Part shown: one piece after another, positions 24,415 to 31,789 of the stretch
Layout: every line of letters starts with the position of its first letter
How positions within the stretch are numbered: the first letter of the stretch is position 1
Source of the DNA: Nocardiopsis sp. N85
GTDB taxonomy: Bacteria; Actinomycetota; Actinomycetes; Streptosporangiales; Streptosporangiaceae
Direction of reading: 5' to 3'
Length of the DNA: 41,346 nt
Assembly: GCF_028882275.1 (NCBI RefSeq)
Contig: NZ_JARBUT010000033.1
Location: 1 to 41,346 of the forward strand
The notes under the pieces: model-generated
The model's input: only the letters and a program-made list of their open reading frames with translations
Told to the model about the DNA's origin: nothing
Database searches by the model: none
Position numbers and translations under genes: made by a program

Positions 24415-25317
24415 ATGAACGGCACCGATCTGGCCCAACGCAGCGTCATCCTCGTCACCCTGGACTCCTGCCGGTACGACGTCGCGGTGCAGGCGCACAC
24501 ACCGAATCTCGACCGTCTGGGCCCGTTGGTTCGGGCCGAGAGCCCAGGAACGTACACGCTTCCCGCCCACGCAGGACTGTTCAACGGGTTCCTCCCCCGG
24601 CCCGTCTCGGGACCCTTCTCCATCAACGGGCGCCATTGGAACATGATCTGGCGCTCCGGTGCGGCTCGCTCCACCGAGCGCCGCGTGGCCGTCCCCTTCG
24701 AGGGGTCGACTCTGATGGAGCACTACGAGCACAAGGGTTACCGGGTAGTCGGGGCGGGCGGGGTCACCTTCTTCGATTCCTCCGACCCCGCCAACAGCCT
24801 TCCGGCCCTGTTCCCAGAGTTCCACTACTTCGGTCGGCCTTCCCGGACCCCGGTCACACCGGCGACACGGGTGGTGGACCGCGACGCGAACCTCACTCTG
24901 GCCTACACCGGCCCGCTGACGGACCTGTGCCTGGAGGCCGACCGGTTCTTCCTGTTCGTCAACTGCCCCAGCACCCACATCCCCTACACCACACCGGACA
25001 ATCCGCTCACGGACCGCGCCCAAAAGTTACTCGAAGTCCTCTACCGCTTGCACGACTCCCAGAGAAACACATCCGGGCACGAAGGCCTGACCGCCGAGGA
25101 CATCGGGGTTCTCCTGGCCATGCAGAAACGGGCTCTGGAATGGGCCGACGCACGTCTGGGAGATCTGTTCTCCCGTCTGGGCACGCGGCGCCCGCTGGTG
25201 GTGGTCTGCGCCGACCACGGGGAGGAGTTCGGGGAAGGCGGCAGGTTCGGCCACGGGCACCCCCACCGGACGGTCTCCACCGTGCCCCTGTGGTGCGGCG
25301 TTCTGGACGGAGGGTGA
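24415..25317 (+). CDS. Alkaline phosphatase/sulfatase-superfamily hydrolase
   Basis: 300 residues from ATG 24415, six bases after the SAM-synthetase-like stop. Two-metal site pattern: VTLDSCRYD at 14-22 (Asp17 and Asp22), GTYTLPAHAGLFNG at 45-58 where Thr48 is at the nucleophile position, and ADHGEEFGEGGRFGHGH at 266-282. The lack of a C/S-x-P-x-R sulfatase signature means no formylglycine, so a phosphodiesterase, phosphomonoesterase or phosphonate hydrolase is more likely than a true sulfatase. No signal peptide, so it acts in the cytoplasm. It is short for the family (300 against 400-500). Substrate unknown; probably a phosphorylated or adenylated metabolite of the cassette. Confidence 0.83.
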   Translation: MNGTDLAQRSVILVTLDSCRYDVAVQAHTPNLDRLGPLVRAESPGTYTLPAHAGLFNGFLPRPVSGPFSINGRHWNMIWRSGAARSTERRVAVPFEGSTLMEHYEHKGYRVVGAGGVTFFDSSDPANSLPALFPEFHYFGRPSRTPVTPATRVVDRDANLTLAYTGPLTDLCLEADRFFLFVNCPSTHIPYTTPDNPLTDRAQKLLEVLYRLHDSQRNTSGHEGLTAEDIGVLLAMQKRALEWADARLGDLFSRLGTRRPLVVVCADHGEEFGEGGRFGHGHPHRTVSTVPLWCGVLDGG

Positions 25318-25320
25318 CCC

Positions 25321-26718
25321 ATGGCGGACTCACCCCCCTGGTTCACACATCCGGCGATGAGCGCCGTGTTCTCCCGGGGCGTCCGGACACGCTTGGGCAT
25401 CTCCCCCAACCACGTTTCCTTCCGTGTCGGGGTGCTGCGCACCCACCTGCTCACGGCGCTCCTGGCTCACGGAGCCGCCCGCAACCTCGGTGTCCCGGTC
25501 CACGTAGCGATCCGCTGGGACGACAGCGATGGTCTGCGCAGACGCGACGAACATCGGAGCGCGCTCCTCCACGAGATCCGGCGGGTGGCCCGGATACCCA
25601 CCGCGTCCGCAGAGTCGGCCTTGCGCCAGAGTCACCGCGGTGACCGATATCGGCGAGCACTCCAGAGGTTGGAAGACAGGCGAGTTCTCGTGACCAGGGG
25701 CGGAGTTCCCTGTCTCGACGTGACCGCCGTGGACCGGTGGATGACCGCGCGAGGTGTCTCCCCCGAGGCACTGACAGCCTCCGCGACCGTGAACAAGTCC
25801 GTGCCCCTTTCACCGGCACAGCGGATGATCCCTCTAATACGCCGTGACGGGCGGGTCCTGTGGCACCTGGCCACGGTCGTCGACGACATCGACCAGCGCA
25901 CAACACTGATCGTGCGAGGCACCGACAAGAAAGACGCCACGGCCGTCCAGGCCCGCCTGCACTGGGCCTTGACCGACGGCGGATCGGCTCCAGCTCATCT
26001 GTTCCTGCCCAAACTGCTGGAGAAGAAGACCCCCGTGACGCGGGTCGCAGACCTGCTCGAACGGGGCGTGCGCCCCTCGGCTCTGCGCTGCTTCCTGGTC
26101 GAACCGTATCTGACCCGGCAACAGCCGGCGGCTCAGTCGACCGACTTTCCCGGGCTCGTGGAACAGCTCCGTCCGGTCCTCCCCCGGCACGGGGACGGCT
26201 TGCTGGACGAACCTCGCCTGGCTTCCTTGGACCGGAAACTGTCCGCCGCCCTCGCCCCGGCTCTGGCCCGGCAAGAACTCGACGAGTACTGCCCGAGTGC
26301 CCCAGCGCATGTCATCGAGTGGGTGGTCCGGCACCACCCGCGCCCACTCCTGCAGCAGACCCGCTTGTGCCGGGCGCTCACCGAAGAGCAGATCGAATAC
26401 GAGTCGCCGCCCGACCGTGCTGAGGACACCTGGCCATGGCTGGACGCCTGGGCACGCGGAGCACCCCCGGGCCCGCCTCCGAACACGGTGCGCTGGGTGC
26501 TCACCGGTCAGCGCGACGGACCCCGCGCCCGTGACCTTCTGGAGGTTTTCCCCTCACATCTGGTGGCCTGCCGTCTGGCCTCGGCCGCTCAGGAGTTGAG
26601 CCGCTCCAACGCCGCCCGCAACCGCACCAGCGTGCGCTCGCGGCCCAGCAGCTCCAGAGACTCGAACAACGGCAATCCGACCGTGCGGCCAGTGACCGCC
26701 ACCCGAACCGGGGCCTGA
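25321..26718 (+). CDS. Glutamyl-tRNA-synthetase-like protein lacking HIGH and KMSKS
   Basis: 465 residues from ATG 25321, three bases after the hydrolase stop. Alignment by eye to class I GluRS covers the catalytic core: TRLGISPNHVSFRVGVLRTH at 23-42 corresponds to the P-S-P-T-G...H-V-G-x-A-R segment, with Arg35 where the HIGH His should be; VHVAIRWDDSDGLRR matches the L-R-x-E-D-T-D segment; LWHLATVVDDIDQRTTLIVR matches the H-V-I-R-G-x-x-H region. At 235-241 it has KKTPVTR where KLSKR is expected. Ordinary tRNA charging is therefore doubtful. Residues 250-420 are poorly conserved. The last 44 codons lie antisense to the 3' end of gltX; no earlier stop exists, so this 130-base overlap is real in sequence. 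Confidence 0.78.
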   Translation: MADSPPWFTHPAMSAVFSRGVRTRLGISPNHVSFRVGVLRTHLLTALLAHGAARNLGVPVHVAIRWDDSDGLRRRDEHRSALLHEIRRVARIPTASAESALRQSHRGDRYRRALQRLEDRRVLVTRGGVPCLDVTAVDRWMTARGVSPEALTASATVNKSVPLSPAQRMIPLIRRDGRVLWHLATVVDDIDQRTTLIVRGTDKKDATAVQARLHWALTDGGSAPAHLFLPKLLEKKTPVTRVADLLERGVRPSALRCFLVEPYLTRQQPAAQSTDFPGLVEQLRPVLPRHGDGLLDEPRLASLDRKLSAALAPALARQELDEYCPSAPAHVIEWVVRHHPRPLLQQTRLCRALTEEQIEYESPPDRAEDTWPWLDAWARGAPPGPPPNTVRWVLTGQRDGPRARDLLEVFPSHLVACRLASAAQELSRSNAARNRTSVRSRPSSSRDSNNGNPTVRPVTATRTGA

Positions 26719-28004
26719 GCCTTCCCGAGCTTGAGCCCGTGAGCGGCACCTACCTGCTCCAAAGCCCCCTTCAGAGGCTCCGCCTCCCATGTCAGCGACG
26801 CATCGGAAAAGGAGGCGATCGCGGACGTGAGCATCTCCGCACCGATACCGGGCTTCATGGCCTTGTCCCAGCTCTTCTCATCGAAGACCGGAGCGTCCAA
26901 GAACAAAAAGTCCACGTTCGGCACGATCTCGCTCAGCACCGCCACCCGGCTCTGCGCCAGCGGGGCGATCTGCGCGAACACCTCGGCGTCGAAGTCCTCG
27001 CCCCTCCACGGCGCCCGTTCCTCCTCCAGATAGGGGGCGCAGCAAGCGATGAACTCCTCCACGGCCAAGGCACGGATGTAGTCGCCGTTAAAAGCGCGCA
27101 GCTTCTTTTCGTCGAAGAACGCGGGCGAGGAGTTCACATCCGACAGCGAAAAGAGCGGGATCATCTCCTCGATGGGCATGATCTCCCGGTCCTCGCCCGG
27201 TGCCCAGCCCAGCAACATCAGGTAGTTGATCATCGCCTCGGGCAGGTATCCCTCGTCCCGGTAGGACTCCATGGCGACCTTGTCACGGCGCTTGGACAGC
27301 TTCTGCCGCTTCTCGTTCACCAGCACCGGGGCGTGCGCCCACACCGGCGGAGCGTGCCCCAGCGCCTCCCACAACAGCTGCTGCTTGGGGGTGTTGGACA
27401 GGTGCTCCTCACCCCGGATGACGTGGGTGATACCCATCTCGACATCGTCGACCACGTTGGCCAGCACGAACAGCGCAGTGCCGTCGGCACGGGCGATCAC
27501 GAAGTCCTCCAAGGCCTCGTGCGGAAACTCCACGCGGCCCCGAATCCGGTCGTCCACGACCGTGGGCTCACCCTCGGGGACACGGAAGCGCAGCGCGCGG
27601 CCGGGTCCGGCCTCCAGTGCCCGGTCGCGACAGAAGCCGTCGTAGCCCAGATTGGGGTTATCGCGGCGGGCCTGAACCTGCTCTCGGGTGCAGTCGCAGT
27701 AGTAGGCCAGCCCTTCCTTCAACAGGCGCTGAGCGGCCTCGGTGTGCTTGTCGGCGTAGTCGGTCTGGGAGTAGGGACCCTCGTACTGGCTTGCGTCCAC
27801 ACCGAGCCAGGCCATCGCGGACAGGATGCCCTCGGTCCACTCGGGGCGGGAGCGGGCGGCGTCGGTGTCCTCGACCCGAAGCACCATGGTGCCGCCGAAT
27901 TGTCGCGCGACCACCCAGTTCAGCAGCAGGGACCGGGCGTTGCCCACGTGGAACATGCCGGTCGGGGAAGGCGCGAACCTGGTGCGAATCAAGGTGTCGG
28001 TCAC
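26589..28004 (-). CDS. gltX: Glutamyl-tRNA synthetase
   Basis: 471 residues from GTG 28004. Charges tRNA-Glu with glutamate. HIGH-type motif in APSPTGMFHVGNAR (HVGN at 19-22), LRVEDTDAARSR, zinc-like YCDC...YDGFC cluster, HVIRGEEHLSNTPKQ and KLSKR at 235-239, then the helical anticodon-binding domain ending in LGRERTLVRLRAALERL. All catalytic motifs are intact. A minus-strand TAGGCT (complement of 28012-28017), seven bases before the GTG, suggests a leaderless message. Its 3' end overlaps the GluRS-like gene. I cannot tell whether it is the only GluRS of the genome or a second copy. Confidence 0.92.
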   Translation of the reverse strand: MTDTLIRTRFAPSPTGMFHVGNARSLLLNWVVARQFGGTMVLRVEDTDAARSRPEWTEGILSAMAWLGVDASQYEGPYSQTDYADKHTEAAQRLLKEGLAYYCDCTREQVQARRDNPNLGYDGFCRDRALEAGPGRALRFRVPEGEPTVVDDRIRGRVEFPHEALEDFVIARADGTALFVLANVVDDVEMGITHVIRGEEHLSNTPKQQLLWEALGHAPPVWAHAPVLVNEKRQKLSKRRDKVAMESYRDEGYLPEAMINYLMLLGWAPGEDREIMPIEEMIPLFSLSDVNSSPAFFDEKKLRAFNGDYIRALAVEEFIACCAPYLEEERAPWRGEDFDAEVFAQIAPLAQSRVAVLSEIVPNVDFLFLDAPVFDEKSWDKAMKPGIGAEMLTSAIASFSDASLTWEAEPLKGALEQVGAAHGLKLGKAQAPVRVAVTGRTVGLPLFESLELLGRERTLVRLRAALERLNS

Positions 28005-28142
28005 CCCACGAAGCCTAGCGTGATCGACAGCCGCGCCGAGGACAAGACGAAGATCCGGTGAGCCGAGGAAACCGGCGACACCTCTTCGACCAACACCCGC
28101 GGCGGCCGACGTGCTTTCCCCCGGGCTCAGCGGAGGAGCCGG

Positions 28143-28706
28143 TCAGCGGACCACGCGGTAGCGGAGGTAGACCACCGTCGAACCGACGGTGCGGGACTCG
28201 ACGAGGTCGAGGTCCACGTGGCGCTCGGCCCGGGGGAAGAACGGGATACCGCCCCCGACCAGAACCGGGTAGACCCGGATCCGGTACTCGTCGATCAGTC
28301 CCAGCGCGGCAGCCTCGGCGGCCAGGGTGGCGCCGCCGATCGCGATGTCGCCCTCCCCCGGCTCGGCCCTCAGCCGCTCGATCTCCTCCGCCAGGCCTCC
28401 CGAGGCCAGGCGGGTGTTGCCCCGCACTTCGGAGAGCGTGGTGGAGAAGACCACCTTGGGCAGCGCCCGCCAGATCTCGGCGAACTCACGCGTCGAGTGG
28501 TCGTGCTCCGGGTTCTGGTCGACCGTCTCCCAGTACACCATCGTCTCGTACAGCCGCCGCCCCAGCAGGTGGACGCCGACCCGGCGCACCTCGTCGGTGG
28601 CGAGCTCGAAGACCTCCCGGTCGGGCACCGACCAGTTGAATCCGCCGTCCGGCCCGACGATGTAGCCGTCGAGCGAGACGGCCATGGAGCAGATCACGTT
28701 GCGCAT
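28143..28706 (-). CDS. Dihydrofolate-reductase-family (RibD C-terminal-like) oxidoreductase
   Basis: 187 residues from ATG 28706, chosen for GAGGAGG (complement of 28714-28720) upstream and because homology begins at MRNVICSMAVSLDGYIVG; the frame stays open to 28829. Motifs of the RibD_C/DHFR fold: SLDGYIVGPDGGFNW, LLGRRLYETM, KVVFSTTL, GDIAIGGATLAAEA and YPVLVGGGIPFF, which form the NADPH site. A small-molecule reductase of unknown substrate, common as isolated genes in actinomycetes. The gap to gltX (138 bases) holds no clear element. Confidence 0.88.
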   Translation of the reverse strand: MRNVICSMAVSLDGYIVGPDGGFNWSVPDREVFELATDEVRRVGVHLLGRRLYETMVYWETVDQNPEHDHSTREFAEIWRALPKVVFSTTLSEVRGNTRLASGGLAEEIERLRAEPGEGDIAIGGATLAAEAAALGLIDEYRIRVYPVLVGGGIPFFPRAERHVDLDLVESRTVGSTVVYLRYRVVR

Positions 28707-28949
28707 CGGAGGTCCTCCTCGGTTCCGGGTTCGACGGTATGACCACCGAACACCGCGGAACTCATCGCGACGCGCGAGATCGCCGGAAAACGGAGGTCGG
28801 GGGCCCGGGCGCGCGCTCCGGTGGGACACCGGAGCGCGACGGCACGGACACGGTCACGCGACGATCACGGCGTGGTCACGGCAGAGGGAAGACACTGAGA
28901 ACGCCCCGGGCACCCGGAACCACACGACCGCAGATCGCTACAGGTCTCA

Positions 28950-28963
28950 CCTGTACGGACAGG
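28950..28963 (+). promoter_or_regulatory. Small hairpin covering the ribosome site of the 29-residue peptide gene
   Basis: CCTGT at 28950-28954 pairs with ACAGG at 28959-28963 around an ACGG loop. The right arm contains the AGG of the ribosome site AGGAA (28961-28965) for the ATG at 28973, so folding would hide it. Only 5 bp, so the effect would be modest. Confidence 0.3.
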
Positions 28964-28972
28964 AACAGTCTC

Positions 28973-29062
28973 ATGAGCACCCTCGGTTGGATCATCCTCA
29001 TCGTCGTCGTCCTCCTCCTACTCGGCGGTGGCGGCTACGGCCTGAGCAGACGGCGCCGGTAG
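28973..29062 (+). CDS. 29-residue single-pass membrane peptide
   Basis: 29 residues from ATG 28973 with AGGAA eight bases upstream. The sequence begins MSTLGWIILIVVVLLLLGGG, a single membrane helix of about 17 residues with a glycine patch, and ends in a basic tail YGLSRRRR, which predicts N-out/C-in insertion. Such very short hydrophobic proteins occur widely next to unrelated genes; function unknown. The same frame is open upstream to 28739, but that part is Arg/Thr-rich and not protein-like. A strong terminator lies at 29283-29313. Confidence 0.65.
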   Translation: MSTLGWIILIVVVLLLLGGGGYGLSRRRR

Positions 29063-29282
29063 TCACAGACGTCCCGTCGGCCACGCCCGGAGGCATCACC
29101 TCCGAGATCCGAAAAGCGTGAGCGCGGCGGCCGCGAACCCTCCTCAGCCCACCCGACGGGCCTCTGTCCCGAGCGGTGGGCCGTCAGCCGCAGCAGGGGC
29201 CTCCGGCGCCCCTGATGACCCTGTGTCATCTCTCCGGGGACGGCTCGTCGAGCCGTCCGGAGCGGTTCGGGTGAGAGTCCCG

Positions 29283-29313
29283 CGACGCCACGGCCTGACA
29301 GGCCGTGGCGTCG
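29283..29313. terminator. Bidirectional hairpin terminator between the small peptide and YihY genes
   Basis: Perfect 14-bp stem (29283-29296 with 29300-29313) and a 3-base loop, between convergent genes and 21 bases from the YihY stop. The rest of 29063-29282 shows no gene. Confidence 0.8.
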
Positions 29314-29334
29314 GTCGTGGTCGGCCGTGTCCGG

Positions 29335-30324
29335 TCAGTGCTCTTCGAGCCGGCACCCGCCCGGCGTGGCGTCCGCCGGCTCGGCGCCGCGTTCACCGAT
29401 CGTGTGCCGGTCACCGGTGGTGGTGTCCGCTCCGGGCCGGCGTTCGAGCTCCGCGTTGATCGTGGCCCCGAGCAGCATGACGAGCGACGACAGCCACAGC
29501 CACATCATCAGCACGATGACCCCGGCGATCGCTCCGTAGGTCGCACCGAAGTCGCCGAACCGCTGCACGAAGAACGCGAACAGCCCGGAACCGGCCAGCC
29601 ACAGGGCCGTGGCGATGACCGCACCCGGTGTGAGCCGGCGCGCCGACGGCGACCGGCGGTGGAGCGCCACCCGGTAGATGACGCCCAGCCCTACCACGGT
29701 CACGGCCGCGAGCAGGGGCCACTGGCCTATCCGGATCGCGAGCGCAGCGGCGCCGCCCAGGCCGATGGTGTCGAGCAGTGTCGGAAGCACGGTGATCAGG
29801 CCGACCACGACGAAGGCGAAGGTACCCACGCCCAGGGCCAGGAGCAGGGCGATGCCGCGCTTGACGACGAAGGAACGGTCGTCCACCTCGTCGTAGGCCG
29901 TGTTACACCCCTCCATCATGCCCGCCATGCCCCCCGACGCGCTCCACAGGGCGACGAGCAGGGAGGTGGCGAACGTGAACCCGAGCGCTCCGGTCTCGGT
30001 CTCGGCGATGGCGGTGAGCTGGTCCCCGATCAGCACGCCCACCTCATCCGGGACGACGGTCATCCAGTCCCGGATCTGGTCGGTGAGCTCGTCCGGATCG
30101 GCGAGGATCCCGAAGACGCTGACTGCGGCGAGCAGGGCGGGGAACAGAGCGAGCAGCGCCTTGAAGGCCATGGCCGCGGCGAGCAGGCCGACATGCCCCT
30201 CCTTGAGTTCCAGCCAGACCCGGGCCGCGACGGCATACCGACCCGCCGTCGGGATCCGGGGTGGTCGCGCTGCGGCGTTACCCGGGGCGTCGCGCGTCCG
30301 GTCGTGCGCGTCCTGTGTTCTCAC
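29335..30324 (-). CDS. YihY/BrkB-family integral membrane protein
   Basis: 329 residues from GTG 30324; AAGGAGG (complement of 30336-30342) is 11 bases upstream, and an ATG at 30390 is an alternative. About six membrane helices starting near residue 45, with the family pattern GHVGLLAAAMAFKALLALFP, VALWSASGGMAGMMEGCNTA, the AYDEVDDRSFVVKRGIAL segment and YGAIAGVIVLMMWLWLSSLV (about 275-295). The tail is hydrophilic and acidic. The former name (ribonuclease BN) is wrong for this family; transport or envelope roles are proposed but unproven. It converges on the small peptide gene. Confidence 0.88.
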   Translation of the reverse strand: MRTQDAHDRTRDAPGNAAARPPRIPTAGRYAVAARVWLELKEGHVGLLAAAMAFKALLALFPALLAAVSVFGILADPDELTDQIRDWMTVVPDEVGVLIGDQLTAIAETETGALGFTFATSLLVALWSASGGMAGMMEGCNTAYDEVDDRSFVVKRGIALLLALGVGTFAFVVVGLITVLPTLLDTIGLGGAAALAIRIGQWPLLAAVTVVGLGVIYRVALHRRSPSARRLTPGAVIATALWLAGSGLFAFFVQRFGDFGATYGAIAGVIVLMMWLWLSSLVMLLGATINAELERRPGADTTTGDRHTIGERGAEPADATPGGCRLEEH

Positions 30325-30582
30325 CCTGCACCGTCCCTCCTTCGCACTCGGCCGTGTGACGATGGGGCGCGAAACAGTCGTGTCCCCCATGGGCGCGTTC
30401 CCGGGGCGGCCCGCCCGCCTGCCTGCAAGGGGCTGAGGGGGCGGCCGTCACGGGGGTGAGCGGCCCGGCCGGACCTCTCGGTCCTCGACCACCGGCCCGG
30501 TCCCATGGTCCGTGACGGGCGTGACAGCGGCGTGACGGTGGCGCGACACGGGTGACGGAACCGAAGGTCGGCCGGTCGGCCG

Positions 30583-30798
30583 TCAGTCCCCCTCTGGCAC
30601 GACGGGGGCGTTCGACCCACCCGACTCCAGGAACCTGCGTACGACGGCGAGGACGTGGTCGACGTCGGTCAGGGTCCGTTCACCACGGAAACCCAGTGCC
30701 GGATCGGAGGTCTGGCGGACGTCGACGCGCAGAGGTCGCTCGGAGCCCTCCTCCACCCAGACTCTGAGGACCATGAGACCCGTCCGGTGAATGTCCAT
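30583..30798 (-). CDS. 71-residue hypothetical protein downstream of the SARP-like gene
   Basis: 71 residues from ATG 30798, 35 bases after the BTAD-regulator stop on the same strand, so probably co-transcribed. It reads as a small alpha/beta protein: MDIHRTGLMVLRVWVEEGSE, then RPLRVDVRQTSDPALGF and a C-terminal helix DVDHVLAVVRRFLE. No signal, membrane segment or metal motif. No clear ribosome site. I do not recognise the family. Confidence 0.6.
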   Translation of the reverse strand: MDIHRTGLMVLRVWVEEGSERPLRVDVRQTSDPALGFRGERTLTDVDHVLAVVRRFLESGGSNAPVVPEGD

Positions 30799-30833
30799 GC
30801 ACCCATCGTGCGGGGCCGGGCGTGACCCTGCCG

Positions 30834-31571
30834 TTACCCGCTCCCGTCGAGCAGGTCCCGCAGGCGGGGTGTCGGCTCCAGGCCGAGCTCCCTCAGCAAC
30901 AGCTCGCGGTACCGCGAGAACTCCCGCAGCGCCTCGGAGACGTTCCCCTCCGCGAGGTGGACCCGGATCAGCGCCGCGCGCGGGCTCTCCCTCAGACCGT
31001 CGGCCTTGATGGCGGCCTGGGCGGCCGCGACCGCGTCGCCGAAAGCACCCTCGGCCCGCAGGTCGTCGGTGAGCGCCTCCAGCGCGTGCAGGCGCCGCTG
31101 GCGCCATGCCTCGGCCTCGACGATCACCCAGTCCTCGTACCGGTCCGGAAGGACGTCGGACGACAGGGCGCTCACGTCGGCGGCGGCCGAGTGGTGCACC
31201 TTCAGGGACTCGTGCGGACCGATCAGCCGACGCGCGAGCGCCTCCGACTCCCACAGGTCGACCGTGATCCGGTCGGCGATCCCGAGCTTGGAGGCGGTGA
31301 CCTCCAGGGCCGAGCGCGCTGCGTCGTCGAGCCGCGCCAGGGTCGAGCGCAGGCTGGAGTGCGCGTGGTCCGGGCTGGATCCGGGCCACAGCGCCCCGGC
31401 GGCGAGGGTGCGCCGCACCGGCTTCTTGCGCAGGGCCAGGAACGCGATCAGCCGTTGGGGTCCCTCCGCGATGGCGACGTCGACATGGCCGTCGGAGAGG
31501 CCGAACCCTCCGAGCAGGGAGATACGCGGACCCGCCCGTGTACCGGTGCCCTGCCCGTCCTTGGACTCCAC
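30834..31571 (-). CDS. SARP-like transcriptional regulator with BTAD domain
   Basis: 245 residues from GTG 31571, preceded by AGAAGGAG; a TAGCCT (complement of 31610-31615) may be its -10. OmpR-type winged helix at about 15-100 (ISLLGGFGLSDG, GPQRLIAFLALRKKPVRRTL, SSLRSTLARLDD), then a bacterial transcriptional activation domain at about 110-240 (DLWESEALARRL, EDWVIVEAEAWRQRRLHALE, ESPRAALIRVHLAEGNVSEA, FSRYRELLLRELGLEPTPRL). Stand-alone SARP size, like DnrI/RedD activators, but no biosynthetic cluster adjoins it on this side. Its target is unknown. Confidence 0.88.
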   Translation of the reverse strand: MESKDGQGTGTRAGPRISLLGGFGLSDGHVDVAIAEGPQRLIAFLALRKKPVRRTLAAGALWPGSSPDHAHSSLRSTLARLDDAARSALEVTASKLGIADRITVDLWESEALARRLIGPHESLKVHHSAAADVSALSSDVLPDRYEDWVIVEAEAWRQRRLHALEALTDDLRAEGAFGDAVAAAQAAIKADGLRESPRAALIRVHLAEGNVSEALREFSRYRELLLRELGLEPTPRLRDLLDGSG

Positions 31572-31746
31572 GGCTCCTTCTCCCGATGCCGTCGGCGCTC
31601 GTACCGCCCAGGCTAGCGCGGTCCGACGCACCGTCGGTTCACGCAAGCGGACGGGCCCGGTCCGCCACCCCTCCCGGCCCTTCTCCCCCTCACCCTCATC
31701 CACGGCGCCCGAATGCGCCGAAGGAGCACCGGGACCTCGTACGGAA

Positions 31747-31775
31747 CGCCCCGCCGGACCGGGTCCGGCGGGGCG
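31747..31775 (-). terminator. Hairpin terminator after menD
   Basis: Perfect 12-bp stem (31747-31758 with 31764-31775) and a 5-base loop, beginning 14 bases after the menD stop on the minus strand. Confidence 0.8.
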
Positions 31776-31789
31776 CGAAGAACACAGGG

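Noticed and set aside
24415..25317. True sulfatase
   Set aside because: No C/S-x-P-x-R formylglycine signature; Thr48 stands at the nucleophile position as in phosphatase/phosphodiesterase members.
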